Notes: generated from the letters alone by a model not told the origin. A stretch of DNA of 64,000 nt from W-Chloroflexi-9 sp045863195 (GCA_045863195.1 BTUI01000003.1:1-64000); one strand, 5' to 3'. Shown: positions 45,990-54,717, counted from the stretch's first letter. Numbers and translations: made by a program.

Positions 45990-47172
45990 TCGTCGCACAG
46001 AGGGTCGAGTCGAATGGCGTGGTCGAGACTGTCTTGAGCCCCAGCACCAGCACTCTAGGTGCCCGTATCGAGTCCGTCGTCACACCGGCTTCGACCCGGT
46101 CACAGGCAAGCGCCAGTACGTGTACGCGACCGGCAGAGGGAACGCGAAGGTGGCCGAGAAGGCCCTCCGTGACCTCCTGGGCAAGCGTGACAACGGCATT
46201 ACCGTTCAGCCCACACGCACCACCACCGCTGAGTGGCTCGACACGTGGCTGGAGGGACGAATCGCGGACGGCAAGGTGGGCCTGCGCGCCGCCGAGAACT
46301 ACCGGATCATCGTCACGAGGCGACTCAAGCCGGCTGTGGGCACCCTTCGACTGACTGACCTGCGCACCGACCACGTGATCGCCTTCAAGACGAGCCTCAT
46401 AGACGAGGGGCTCGCCCCCGCGACCATTGGGAAGGTGCTCGGGCTGCTTCGTCAGTCCTTGGAAGCGGCGGTCAAGGCAGGGCTGATCCTCCGAAACCCT
46501 ACACAGGGCGTGGAGCGACCGTCCGTGTCCAGTACCGCGACCGAACGACGCGCCTTGTCCGAAGAGGAGCTCAGCCGCCTCCTGAGCGCAGCTTCCGGAA
46601 CGCAGTATGAGGTCGCGATCCGCTTCGCACTGGCGACCGGCGTACGCCAGTCAGAGTTGCTCGGAGCGAGGTGGTCGGACATTGATCTCGAAGGCGGTTC
46701 ATTCACGATCCAGCAGACGATCCAGCACGTCGCAGGGCAGTTCCACGCCCTCGCCCCGAAGACTTCCAACTCGCGACGGCTGATTGAGCTCTCGCCTATT
46801 ACGCTCGCCCTGCTCAGACGACACAGAACCGCGCAGAACGAGGAGCGACTGCGACTCGGTAGCATCTGGCAAGACCGAGGGCTCGTGTTCCCCGCCTCGG
46901 ACGGCAGCCCACAGTACCGCCGCATCTTCTACCGAGACTACGTCGCGATCGTGAGGACGGCCGGGCTCGACCACCCAGAGACCATCAACTGGCACTCCCT
47001 GCGGCACACCGCGGCGTCGCTCTGGATCAAGGCGGGAATCGATGTCTTCGTGGTGAGCAGGCGGCTCGGGCACGCGAACCCTGGGTTCACGATGAAGGTC
47101 TACACCCATCTCCTGCCGGGTCAGCAGCGGGCTGCCGCTGCGGCTCTGGACCACCTTCTGGCGGTCCCATGA
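45982..47172 (+). CDS. Tyrosine-type site-specific integrase
   Basis: 396 residues from the ATG at 45982 (aaggagatgg upstream). An N-terminal arm/core-binding part (TTTAEWLDTWLEGRIADG, SAM-like) precedes the catalytic domain with Arg in ATGVRQSELLGARW, H-x-x-R in HSLRHTAASLWI, His in RRLGHANPG and the nucleophile Tyr in KVYTHLLPG. All catalytic residues are present, so it should be active. It lies 58 bases from the right repeat inside tRNA-Glu, the normal place for the gene that inserted the element. A TGAACCCA octamer overlaps its stop codon. Confidence 0.93.
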   Translation: MSDRRTEGRVEWRGRDCLEPQHQHSRCPYRVRRHTGFDPVTGKRQYVYATGRGNAKVAEKALRDLLGKRDNGITVQPTRTTTAEWLDTWLEGRIADGKVGLRAAENYRIIVTRRLKPAVGTLRLTDLRTDHVIAFKTSLIDEGLAPATIGKVLGLLRQSLEAAVKAGLILRNPTQGVERPSVSSTATERRALSEEELSRLLSAASGTQYEVAIRFALATGVRQSELLGARWSDIDLEGGSFTIQQTIQHVAGQFHALAPKTSNSRRLIELSPITLALLRRHRTAQNEERLRLGSIWQDRGLVFPASDGSPQYRRIFYRDYVAIVRTAGLDHPETINWHSLRHTAASLWIKAGIDVFVVSRRLGHANPGFTMKVYTHLLPGQQRAAAAALDHLLAVP

Positions 47173-47188
47173 ACCCATCTTGAACCCA
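47170..47188 (+). promoter_or_regulatory. Paired TGAACCCA octamers near the right end
   Basis: TGAACCCA at 47170-47177 and 47181-47188, 11 bases start to start, beginning on the integrase stop. They lie 41 bases from the right att repeat, the expected place for integrase arm sites. Confidence 0.55.
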
Positions 47189-47195
47189 ATAGAAA

Positions 47196-47217
47196 GGCCC
47201 CCGCGTGAGCGAGGGCC
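47196..47217. terminator. Hairpin between integrase and tRNA-Glu
   Basis: GGCCCCCGC and GCGAGGGCC pair around GTGA with one mismatch. It can end the integrase transcript and, from the other strand, the tRNA-Glu transcript. Confidence 0.5.
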
Positions 47218-47229
47218 GCTTCTAGATTC

Positions 47230-47281
47230 GACACTGGTGACCCGTGCGGGATTCGAACCCGCGATCTCCACCTTGAGAGGG
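47230..47281 (-). repeat. Right attachment site (attR), inside tRNA-Glu
   Basis: Perfect 52-base match to 36661-36712. It supplies the 3' half of the intact tRNA-Glu(CTC) and a few bases beyond the CCA end. Confidence 0.92.
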
Positions 47282-47311
47282 TGGCGTCCTGGACCGCTAG
47301 ACGAACGGGCC
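47235..47311 (-). tRNA. tRNA-Glu (anticodon CTC)
   Basis: Full cloverleaf on the minus strand. Acceptor GGCCCGT pairs with ACGGGTC, the anticodon arm is CCACC-CT-CTC-AA-GGTGG, the T arm has GGTTCGAATCC, and CCA is encoded. The anticodon CTC reads GAG. It is the integration target of the 10.6-kb element; its 3' half comes from the element's copy. Confidence 0.96.
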
Positions 47312-47424
47312 GCGACTGCAGCGAGCCTCTACCTTACCGAGACTCCGGTTTCTGCGCCAGATTGCCCCGCCCGCGCGTGCGGTAGCATCGACCGCCGTCG
47401 ACCGCCTCGGAGAAGGAGCGCCGC

Positions 47425-48384
47425 ATGGACCTGGCCGTGATGATCGAGGGGCAGGAGGGGCTGAACTGGGACCTCTGGCGGCGCATCAACCGCGCGACCG
47501 AGGACCTGGGGTTCGAGTCGCTCTTCCGCTCCGACCACTTCTTCTCCCTCTCTGGCCCGCGTGACCGCGACGCGCTGGAGACGTTCGCCTCCTTCGTCAT
47601 GACGGCGCAGGAGACGAAGCGCATCCGCTTCGGGTCGCTCGTCGCCTCCATGACGTTCCGGCCCCCCTCGCTCCTCGCACGCATGGCGGCGCAGATCGAT
47701 GTGCTGTCGGGCGGGCGGTTCATCCTGGGCGTGGGCGCCGGCTGGAACGTGCCGGAGCACGAGGCGTTCGGGCTGCCCTTCCCGCCCGTGCGGGAGCGGA
47801 TGGACCGGCTGGACGAGGGCATCCGCGTCATCAAGACGCTGTGGGGCCCCGGCCCCGCCTCGTTCGAGGGACGCTACTACCAGTTGAAGGACGTGGACTC
47901 CCACCCGAAGCCGGCGGCGAACCCGCAGCAGCTGCTCGTCGGCGGCAGCGGCGAACGGCGGACGCTGCGCATCGTCGCGGAGCACGCGACGGAGTGGAAC
48001 GCGGTGGGCCTCAACCTGGACGGCTACCGGCACAAGCGCGCCGTGCTGGAGCAGCACTGCGCGACGGTGGGTCGCGACCCGTCCACGATCCGGCACTCGC
48101 AGATGACCGGCTTCGTGATCGGGAAGGACGAGGCGGCGATCCGCGCCCACCTCGGCCGGATCGCGGAGCGCAACCCGATGCTCGGCCGGTCGACGCCGGA
48201 CGAGGTGCTCGCCGGCGTGCAGTCGCGCGGGTGGCTCGTCGGCACGCCGGACGCGATCGTCCAGGAGCTCGGCCGGCGCGAGGAGGCGGGCATCACCCGC
48301 ACGATGCTCCAGCACCACGCGATGTCGGACTTCGAGACGCTCGAACTGGTCGCATCGCAGGTGCTGCCGCAGGTGCAGCGGTAG
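47425..48384 (+). CDS. LLM-class flavin/F420-dependent oxidoreductase
   Basis: 319-residue TIM-barrel oxidoreductase of the luciferase-like family. The start MDLAVMIEGQEGLNWDLWRR, the strand ESLFRSDHFFS, SLLARMAAQIDVLSGGRFILG and GVGAGWNVPEHEAFG, then LLVGGSGERRTLRIVAEHA, are family blocks. Most close relatives with the GAGWN block use coenzyme F420, but FMN cannot be excluded and the substrate is unknown. It stands between two tRNA-Glu genes that lie on the other strand. Confidence 0.85.
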   Translation: MDLAVMIEGQEGLNWDLWRRINRATEDLGFESLFRSDHFFSLSGPRDRDALETFASFVMTAQETKRIRFGSLVASMTFRPPSLLARMAAQIDVLSGGRFILGVGAGWNVPEHEAFGLPFPPVRERMDRLDEGIRVIKTLWGPGPASFEGRYYQLKDVDSHPKPAANPQQLLVGGSGERRTLRIVAEHATEWNAVGLNLDGYRHKRAVLEQHCATVGRDPSTIRHSQMTGFVIGKDEAAIRAHLGRIAERNPMLGRSTPDEVLAGVQSRGWLVGTPDAIVQELGRREEAGITRTMLQHHAMSDFETLELVASQVLPQVQR

Positions 48385-48415
48385 CGATGTCGCATCAGCG
48401 CCAGGCGAAGGGGTG

Positions 48416-48490
48416 TGGTGCCCTCAAGGGGAGTCGAACCCCTGTCTGGACCTTGAAAGGGTCCCGTCCTGACCGCTAGACGATGAGGGC
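48416..48490 (-). tRNA. tRNA-Glu (anticodon TTC)
   Basis: Cloverleaf on the minus strand: acceptor GCCCTCA with TGAGGGC, anticodon arm GGACC-CT-TTC-AA-GGTCC, T arm GGTTCGACTCC, CCA encoded. Reads GAA and, by wobble, GAG. It is about 1.1 kb from tRNA-Glu(CTC). Confidence 0.96.
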
Positions 48491-48576
48491 GCGGCCCGGC
48501 GAACGTTCCCCACGATAGCAGCGCCCCTCGCACCGGTCACGGCACGAGGGGCGCGAGTGGTCGCCGGACGGGACGA

Positions 48577-49023
48577 CTATCCGAAGGAGCCGACCGCTTC
48601 GCGGTACGGCGCCGGCTGCGGTGCGGCCGGGCCGTCACCGGAGGGCGCCTCGTCCGTCGGGGTCAGCGGCGCGGCCGGGGTGATGTCCGGGCGCTCCGGC
48701 TCGTCCATCAGGTACGCCGGGTGCTCGTCGTCGCGCTTCCAGAGGATGTAGGCGACGGCCGCGATCGCGGCGGTCGCGAGCAGCCCGAGGGCGATCCGGA
48801 GCAGCGGCGTTCGGCGCGAGCGGCGGCGGTGCAGCGCGCGATCGACGGCGCGGTCGACCAGCGGCTCCACCTGCTCGCGGAGCTCCTCCACGGCGTGGCG
48901 GGCATCCTCCAGCGTCACGGCCGGCAGGGCGGCCGGGAGCGCCTCGCGCAGCGTCTCCGCGCGACGGCGTCCGTCTCGGGCGAGTTCGCGGACTCGGGTC
49001 TGGTTGGGGGTAGTGAATCGCAT
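48577..49023 (-). CDS. Hypothetical single-span membrane protein
   Basis: 148 residues from the ATG at 49023. An acidic/basic helical part (about 10-85, ELREQVEPLVDRAVDRALHR) leads to a basic cluster and one span (about 91-112, ALGLLATAAIAAVAYILW). The Pro/Ala-rich acidic tail (from 115) ends the chain. No enzyme motif is visible. It lies alone, transcribed away from the malic enzyme gene. Confidence 0.6.
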   Translation of the reverse strand: MRFTTPNQTRVRELARDGRRRAETLREALPAALPAVTLEDARHAVEELREQVEPLVDRAVDRALHRRRSRRTPLLRIALGLLATAAIAAVAYILWKRDDEHPAYLMDEPERPDITPAAPLTPTDEAPSGDGPAAPQPAPYREAVGSFG

Positions 49024-49372
49024 GGCGGCACGCCTCGGTCCCGGTGCGTACCGGACGCGCGCTGCCGCGGCGCGGCCGGTGTGGATAAGTGGGCCCCACC
49101 CCGGCGGGAGGTCGAGTTTACCACGCACCCGCGGCCGGGCTGGGCGGCCTCCGCGCCTCGATCCTGCACACACTGACCACACCGGGGGGAATCCGCGAAG
49201 AATCCCGCGCGGATGGATGCCCGGGGGGCCGCCGGGCGGTATGCTCCGCATACAACGCTGACGCACCCTCGCCACCCTGCAGCGCTCGACGACGATCGGG
49301 CACGGCAGGGCTGTTGCGTTCCTAGCCGAGGCGTATAGTCAGGGTCTCCGCAGCCTGCCCAGGGGGGTTCCC
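49024..49372. promoter_or_regulatory. Divergent intergenic region before the malic enzyme gene
   Basis: 349 bases without a gene. GTATGC-tcc-GCATAC (49239-49253) is a perfect operator-like inverted repeat. TATAGT at 49334 is a possible -10 for the malic enzyme gene, but no well-spaced -35 is seen. A single TGTGGATAA (49080-49088) equals a DnaA box but stands alone. Confidence 0.4.
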
Positions 49373-50842
49373 ATGATCGCCGATCGCGCCGAGCGGAACA
49401 TCAAGCACTACCCGGACCGTACGAACCCGGGTGCCGGCTACCAGCTGCTCCTGCGGCTTCGCATGGAGAACCGGCCGGGCATGCACGGCCGCGTCGCCAC
49501 CGTCCTCGGTGACATGGGCGCGCAGATCCTGGACATCGACATCGCGGATGTGAACCCGGACGTGATCGTCCGCGACTTCATCATCCTCTGTGCCGACCAG
49601 GCCCAGGCGCACACCATCGTGCAGGCCGTCGAGGAGATCGACGGGGTCGAGGTGCAGCACGCCTCCGACCGCACGTTCCAGCTGCACCGCCGCGGTAAGA
49701 TCCAGGTCGCGAACAAGGTGCACATCCGCACCAACGCGGAACTGGCGCACGTCTACACCCCCGGCGTGGGCCGCGTCTCCATGCAGATCTACGAAAACCC
49801 GGACGCCGTCTGGTCGCTCACCATCAAGCCGAACACCGTGGCCGTGGTCACGGACGGCACCGCCGTCCTGGGCCTGGGCGACATTGGCCCCTATGCCGCG
49901 ATGCCGGTGATGGAGGGCAAGTCCATGCTGTTCAAGTCCTTCGCGGACATTGACGCGTGGCCGATCTGCCTGGACACCAAGGACACGGACGAGATCATCG
50001 CCATCTGCAAGGCGATCGCCCCGGGCTTCGGCGGCATCCTGCTGGAGGACATCTCCGCCCCCCGCTGCTTCGAGATCGAGGACCGGCTGCGCGATGAACT
50101 GGACATCCCGGTCTTCCACGACGACCAGCACGGCACGGCCGTGGTGGTGCTCGCGGCGCTGATGAACAGCCTGAAGATCGTGAAGAAGCGCCCGGAGGAC
50201 CTGAAGGTCTGCGTGCTGGGCGTGGGCGCCTCCGGCGTGGCCTGCTCCAAGATCATGATGAACTTCGGCGTGAAGAACGTGATCGGCTTCGACCGCCAGG
50301 GCGCGGTCTACCGCGGCCGCAAGGAGCACATGAACACGGCGAAGGAATGGTTCGCGGACCACACCAACCCGGAGGGCTTCGACGGCACGCTGGAGGAGGC
50401 GCTGGAGGGCGCGGACATGTTCCTGGGCCTCTCGGGCCCGAACCTCCTGAACCCCTCCTGGGTGGACAAGATGGCCTCGGACGCGATCGTCTTCGCGCTG
50501 GCGAACCCGATCCCGGAGGTGATGCCGTACGACATCACCGGCAAGGCCCGCGTGATCGCCACCGGGCGGTCGGACTTCCCGAACCAGATCAACAACGTGC
50601 TCTGCTTCCCCGGCCTGTTCCGGGGCGCGCTGGACGCCGGCGCGAAGCAGATCACGGAGGAGATGAAGATCGTCGCAGCCCGCGCCATCGCGGAGACGAT
50701 CCCAGACGAGCTGCTGACGGAGGACTACATCCTCCCGTCCGTCTTCAACGAGGACGTGGTCGCCCGCGTCTCGGAGGCCGTGGCCGCCGAGGCGATCCGT
50801 GCCGGCAACGTGCGCGTGAAGGGCTCCCGCGTCTTCATCTAG
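49373..50842 (+). CDS. Malic enzyme with N-terminal ACT domain
   Basis: 489 residues. Converts malate to pyruvate and CO2 with NAD or NADP. The N-terminal ACT-like domain (about 20-100: LRLRMENRPGMHGRVATVL) suggests allosteric control by an amino acid. The catalytic part has AHVYTPGVGRVSMQIYENP, VTDGTAVLGLGDIGPYAAMP, metal ligands in LEDISAPRCFEIE and FHDDQHGTAVVV, the dinucleotide fold VLGVGASGVACSKIM, and FALANPIPEVMP. The ATG follows a strong site (aggggggttccc). Ends in a strong bidirectional hairpin. Confidence 0.93.
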   Translation: MIADRAERNIKHYPDRTNPGAGYQLLLRLRMENRPGMHGRVATVLGDMGAQILDIDIADVNPDVIVRDFIILCADQAQAHTIVQAVEEIDGVEVQHASDRTFQLHRRGKIQVANKVHIRTNAELAHVYTPGVGRVSMQIYENPDAVWSLTIKPNTVAVVTDGTAVLGLGDIGPYAAMPVMEGKSMLFKSFADIDAWPICLDTKDTDEIIAICKAIAPGFGGILLEDISAPRCFEIEDRLRDELDIPVFHDDQHGTAVVVLAALMNSLKIVKKRPEDLKVCVLGVGASGVACSKIMMNFGVKNVIGFDRQGAVYRGRKEHMNTAKEWFADHTNPEGFDGTLEEALEGADMFLGLSGPNLLNPSWVDKMASDAIVFALANPIPEVMPYDITGKARVIATGRSDFPNQINNVLCFPGLFRGALDAGAKQITEEMKIVAARAIAETIPDELLTEDYILPSVFNEDVVARVSEAVAAEAIRAGNVRVKGSRVFI

Positions 50843-50892
50843 GCTGCACAGGAGACACACCCGCCACCCCGCCCTCGGGCGGAACGCGGCAT

Positions 50893-50924
50893 GAAGAAGC
50901 CCGGCGTTGCGGCCGGGCTTCTTC
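50893..50924. terminator. Bidirectional hairpin terminator after malic enzyme
   Basis: GAAGAAGCCCGGC and GCCGGGCTTCTTC pair perfectly (13 bp) around gttgcg. Located between the convergent malic enzyme and sulfite-oxidase-like genes; the A/T part of the stem gives short U runs on both strands. Confidence 0.75.
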
Positions 50925-50956
50925 GCGTCTACGGGGCAACGAGGGGTGCGCCCGGG

Positions 50957-51562
50957 CTAGCCGTAGCGCTCCTCGGTCCAGGGGTCGCCGTGCATGTGGT
51001 AGCCGTACATCTCCCAGAAGCCGGGGCGGTCCTGCGCGACGAACTCGATGCCGCGGATCCACTTCGCGCTCTTCCAGAAGTAGAGGTTGGGCACCAGCCC
51101 GCGCAGCGGCCAGCCGTGCTCCGGGGTCAGGGGCTCGCCGTTGTGCGTGTGCACCAGCATGTTCTCCGGGCCCTGGAGCTCAGGGAGCGGGACGTTGGTG
51201 GTGTAGCCGCCATACGAGTGGAAGATGACGTGGCCGGCCTCCGGCTTCACCTTCACCAGCGCCTGGAGGTCGATGAACCGCACGCCGTCCCAGTGGTTGT
51301 CGAACTTGCTCCACGTGGTGACGCAGTGGATGTCGGAGAGCGAGTTGGTCTGCGGGAGGGCCATGACGTCCTCCCACGTCAGCACGCGCTCCTCCTCCAC
51401 GAGGCCGAAGATGTGGAGCCGCCAGTCGGCGAGGTTGATGTTCGGGATGTTCCCGTAGTGCAGGACGGGCCAGCCGTCCGTGAGCCGCTGTCCCGGCGGG
51501 AGCCGCCGGCGCCCGTCTGGGCGCGTCTCCTGGGAACGAGGGTCGGTGCGAAAGAGCGACAT
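50957..51562 (-). CDS. Sulfite oxidase-like molybdopterin oxidoreductase
   Basis: 201 residues of the YedY/sulfite-oxidase molybdopterin domain. The start RLPPGQRLTDGWPVLHYG, LTWEDVMALPQ, and the Cys ligand of the metal in LSDIHCVTTWSKFDNHWDGV are visible, followed by HSYGGYTTNVPL and GWPLRGLVPNLYFWKSAKWI. No Tat signal or heme domain is present, so it is probably cytoplasmic. The substrate is unknown. Its start at 51562 gives the family's N-terminus. Confidence 0.88.
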   Translation of the reverse strand: MSLFRTDPRSQETRPDGRRRLPPGQRLTDGWPVLHYGNIPNINLADWRLHIFGLVEEERVLTWEDVMALPQTNSLSDIHCVTTWSKFDNHWDGVRFIDLQALVKVKPEAGHVIFHSYGGYTTNVPLPELQGPENMLVHTHNGEPLTPEHGWPLRGLVPNLYFWKSAKWIRGIEFVAQDRPGFWEMYGYHMHGDPWTEERYG

Positions 51563-51682
51563 GCGCGCCCTCCTGAACCGTGGTGCGGCGGCTGCGAATG
51601 CATCGAGTGTAACATCGGCGTCCTGCCGCCCCTCGCCCGCCCGGGCGACCGAGCGCGGCTCCGGCCGTACGATGGATCGACG

Positions 51683-52261
51683 ATGCCGGACCGCCCCGTC
51701 ACCCCTGCTGCACCGGACCAGGCGAGCGCCGCAGGCGCCCGCGGCTGGGCGCGTGCCGCGCACCGCGTGCGCGCCTTTCTGCTGCTCGCGGCGGTCGTGG
51801 CCGTGCTCGACCAGGCGACGAAGGCGCTGGTCCGCGCGAACCTCGCCGTGGGCGAGCGGTGGCCCGAGGGCTGGGATCTGATCCGGCTCACGCACATCCG
51901 CAACACGGGCGCGGCGTTCGGCATTCTGCAGGGGGCGGGCGACTTCCTGGTCGTCGCCTCGCTCCTCGGCGTGGGCGCGATCACGTTCTTCCTGCTCTCG
52001 CTGCCCGGGCACGGCCGCCTCTACCCGCTGACGCTGAGCCTGATCCTCGGTGGGGCGATCGGCAACCTGATCGACCGCGTCCGCCTCGGCCACGTCACGG
52101 ACTTCATCGACCCGTGGAACTACCCCGCCTTTAACCTCGCCGACTCCGCCATCGTCGTCGGCGTGATCGGTATGGCGATCCTCTCCTTCATGGAGCCGGA
52201 CGAGGCGCCCGCATCGCCCGCACGGACGGGAGGCGAGGCGAGCGCGGAGCACGCCGGATGA
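51683..52261 (+). CDS. lspA: Lipoprotein signal peptidase (signal peptidase II)
   Basis: Removes the signal peptide of prolipoproteins in the membrane. 192 residues with an extended Ala/Pro-rich N-terminus (1-30), four spans and the two catalytic Asp in GNLIDRVRLGHVTDFID and FNLADSAIVVG. The strand RNTGAAFGIL is also diagnostic. It overlaps rluD by four bases. The predicted lipoprotein at 33.2 kb is a possible client. Confidence 0.95.
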   Translation: MPDRPVTPAAPDQASAAGARGWARAAHRVRAFLLLAAVVAVLDQATKALVRANLAVGERWPEGWDLIRLTHIRNTGAAFGILQGAGDFLVVASLLGVGAITFFLLSLPGHGRLYPLTLSLILGGAIGNLIDRVRLGHVTDFIDPWNYPAFNLADSAIVVGVIGMAILSFMEPDEAPASPARTGGEASAEHAG

Positions 52262-53202
52262 GCCCGGTCACCCGCTTTGTCGTCGCCGAGGACGCCCGTC
52301 TCGACCTCGCCGTCACCGCGCAGATGCCGGCGCTATCGCGCTCGCAGGTACGCCGCCTGATCGAGGCCGGCAAGGTGGAGGTGGACGGCGCGCCGGTCCT
52401 GAAGCCGGGCGTGACCGTGGCCGCCGGCGTCGCCGTCGCCGTGGAGGAGCCGACGCTCCGTGACATGGACCTCGCCGCCGCGGACGTGCCGCTCCGCATC
52501 CTCTACGAGGACGAACAGACGCTCGTGCTGGACAAGCAGCCCGGCCTCATCGTCCACCCGCGCGAGGGCGTCCCGGAGGTCACGCTGATCAACGCCGTGC
52601 GTGCGCGCTACCCCGAGGTGCGCGAGATCGACGATTCCGACCGCGGCGGCATCGTGCACCGCCTCGACCGCGACACCTCGGGCGTGATCGCGCTGGCGAA
52701 GTCGGAGGAGTCGCAGGCGGCGCTGAAGGACCAGTGGCGCAACCGCGAGACGAGCAAGACCTACCTGGCGCTCCTCGAAGGCCGCGTGGAGCCGCCTCGC
52801 GGGATCGTGGAGGCGCCGTTGGGCGCCGACCCGGAGGCGCCGCACAAGCGCGCGGTGGTGGAGCACGGGCAGTACGCCCGCTCCGAGTACCGGGTGCTGG
52901 AACAGTACGGCGACGAGGCGGCGCTGGTGCTGGTGGACATCTTCACCGGCCGGACGCACCAGATCCGCGTCCACATGGCGGCGGTGGGGCACCCGGTCGT
53001 CGCGGACACCCTCTACGGCCGCGAGTCGTCGCTGATCGCGCGGCAGGCGTTGCACGCATGGCGTCTCGGCTTCACCCTCGCCTCCAACGGTGCATGGCGC
53101 GTCTTCGAGGCGCCGCTGCCGAAGGACATGCGGCGCGCGGTGCGCGCGCTGCGCACGAAGCACCAGGTCGCACCGTGCCCTGAGATCGGAGCCCTCTCGT
53201 GA
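52258..53202 (+). CDS. rluD: RluA-family (RluD-like) 23S rRNA pseudouridine synthase
   Basis: 314 residues. An S4 domain at the N-terminus (ALSRSQVRRLIEAGKVEVDG) leads to the RluA-type catalytic domain with the nucleophile Asp in GIVHRLDRDTSGVIALAKS, then KTYLALLEG and FTGRTHQIRVHMAAVGHPVV. The S4 plus RluA combination fits RluD, which modifies helix 69 of 23S rRNA, but RluC or other specificities remain possible. lspA followed by rluD is a common pair. Overlaps gltX by four bases. Confidence 0.9.
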   Translation: MSPVTRFVVAEDARLDLAVTAQMPALSRSQVRRLIEAGKVEVDGAPVLKPGVTVAAGVAVAVEEPTLRDMDLAAADVPLRILYEDEQTLVLDKQPGLIVHPREGVPEVTLINAVRARYPEVREIDDSDRGGIVHRLDRDTSGVIALAKSEESQAALKDQWRNRETSKTYLALLEGRVEPPRGIVEAPLGADPEAPHKRAVVEHGQYARSEYRVLEQYGDEAALVLVDIFTGRTHQIRVHMAAVGHPVVADTLYGRESSLIARQALHAWRLGFTLASNGAWRVFEAPLPKDMRRAVRALRTKHQVAPCPEIGALS

Positions 53203-54680
53203 CGGCCCTCACCCCCGCCCGGGTGCGCTACGCCCCCAGCCCCACCGGCGACCCGCACGTCGGCAACATCCGCATGGCGATCTGGTCCTGGCTCTACGCC
53301 CGCCACACCGGCGGCCAGTTCCTCGTCCGCATCGAGGACACGGACCAGACGCGGCTGATCCCCGGCGCGGTGGAGCGCATCCTGGAATCGCTGACGTGGC
53401 TCGGGCTGGACTGGGACGAGGGGCCGGACATCGGCGGTCCGTACGAGCCGTACTTCCAGTCGCAGCGGCTCCCGCTCTACCGCGAGGCGGCGGACCGCCT
53501 CGTCGCGCAGGGGAACGCGTACCCGTGCTTCTGCTCCGCCGAGGAACTGGACGCGCTGCGCTCCCGCCAGCAGGCGGAGAAGCGCCCCACAGGGTACGAG
53601 GGCAAGTGCCGCGCCATCCCGCGCGAGGAGGCGGCGCGCCGTGCCGCCTCCGGCGAGCCGCACGTGATCCGCTTCGCGACCCCACGCGAGGGGGCGACGA
53701 CGGCGCACGACCTGCTGCGCGGCGACATCACCGTGGAGAACGCGACGCTGGACGACTTCGTGATCCTGAAGTCGGACGGGTTCCCGACCTACCACCTGGC
53801 GCACCCAGTGGACGACTATGCGATGAAGATCACGCACGTCACCCGAGGCGAGGAGTGGATCCCGTCACTGCCGCGTCACGTCCTGCTCTTCGACGCGCTG
53901 GGCTACCCGCGCCCGCAGTACGTCCACGGGCCGGTCATCCTCGCGCCCGGCGGCGGCAAACTGTCGAAGCGCCACGGGGCGACCTCGGTGCTGGAGTACG
54001 CGGAGGCGGGCTACCTGCCGGACGCGCTGCTGAACTTCCTGTGCATCACCGGCTGGGGCCACGGCGACGAGACCGTGTTCAGCCGTGAGCGGCTGATCGA
54101 GATCTTCGACATCGCCGACGTGAGCCTCGCCCCGGCGACCTTCGACACCGAGAAGTTGCAGTGGCTGAACGGCGTCTACCTGCGCCAGATGCCGCTCCCC
54201 GAACTGACCGAGGCGGTGGCGCGGCGGCTGGAGCGCGAACTCCCCGTCGACGTGCCGCGGCCGCTCGACCGCGCCCTCGTCGCGGAGGTCACCCCGCTCA
54301 TCCAGGAGCGTATCCAGACGCTGGCTGAGGCCACCGGCCTCGTCGACTTCTTCTGGTCGCCGGTGATCGACACGCCTCCCGCGAGCGAGTTCCTGCAGAA
54401 GAAGTGGGCGGGCCAGGGCGAGGCGGCGGCCGCCGCGCTCGAGGCCGTCGCGGCAGCCATCGACGCGCTCGACACGTTCGAGGCCGCCCCGCTGGAGGCG
54501 CGCCTGCGCGCGCTGGCGGACGAGGTGGGGGCGAAGGCAGGGGACCTGTTCACCCTCGTGCGGCTCGCCGTCACCGGGCGTCGCGTCTCGCCGCCGCTGT
54601 TCGAGTCGATGGAGATCATCGGCGCTGAGCCGTGCGCGGAGCGCCTGCGCCGGGCCGCCTCGGTGGTGCGGGCGGGATGA
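53199..54680 (+). CDS. gltX: Glutamyl-tRNA synthetase
   Basis: Charges tRNA-Glu (or, in organisms without GlnRS, also tRNA-Gln). 493 residues from a GTG. The class I motifs are RYAPSPTGDPHVGNIR (HIGH as HVGN) and KLSKRHGATSV (KMSKS). FVRIEDTDQTR and YPCFCSAEELD are further marks. The C-terminal helical anticodon domain (about 340-493) is complete. Both tRNA-Glu genes and one tRNA-Gln lie within 8 kb. Whether it also charges tRNA-Gln depends on glnS or gatCAB, not seen here. Confidence 0.95.
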   Translation: MTALTPARVRYAPSPTGDPHVGNIRMAIWSWLYARHTGGQFLVRIEDTDQTRLIPGAVERILESLTWLGLDWDEGPDIGGPYEPYFQSQRLPLYREAADRLVAQGNAYPCFCSAEELDALRSRQQAEKRPTGYEGKCRAIPREEAARRAASGEPHVIRFATPREGATTAHDLLRGDITVENATLDDFVILKSDGFPTYHLAHPVDDYAMKITHVTRGEEWIPSLPRHVLLFDALGYPRPQYVHGPVILAPGGGKLSKRHGATSVLEYAEAGYLPDALLNFLCITGWGHGDETVFSRERLIEIFDIADVSLAPATFDTEKLQWLNGVYLRQMPLPELTEAVARRLERELPVDVPRPLDRALVAEVTPLIQERIQTLAEATGLVDFFWSPVIDTPPASEFLQKKWAGQGEAAAAALEAVAAAIDALDTFEAAPLEARLRALADEVGAKAGDLFTLVRLAVTGRRVSPPLFESMEIIGAEPCAERLRRAASVVRAG

Positions 54681-54717
54681 CCGAACCGGGTTGATCCGGT
54701 ACCCTAGCCGGTACCGC

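Larger units (their letters stand above)
36661..47281. mobile_element. Integrated element in tRNA-Glu(CTC), about 10.6 kb
   Basis: Bounded by a perfect 52-bp direct repeat (36661-36712 and 47230-47281) that covers the anticodon-to-CCA half of tRNA-Glu(CTC). The right copy completes an intact tRNA gene; the left copy is the displaced original 3' half. The element contains a tyrosine integrase next to the right end, an excisionase-like HTH protein, a possible replication or regulatory protein and a methyltransferase-helicase-nuclease operon. Its coding stretches are visibly less GC-rich than the flanks (for example 37.0-38.1 and 40.1-42.8 kb). No conjugation or capsid gene is seen, so transfer would depend on a helper. 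Confidence 0.9.

Noticed and set aside
49080..49088. TGTGGATAA, identical to a DnaA box, as a sign of a replication origin
   Set aside because: A single box, no cluster, no AT-rich unwinding region and no dnaA/dnaN nearby.
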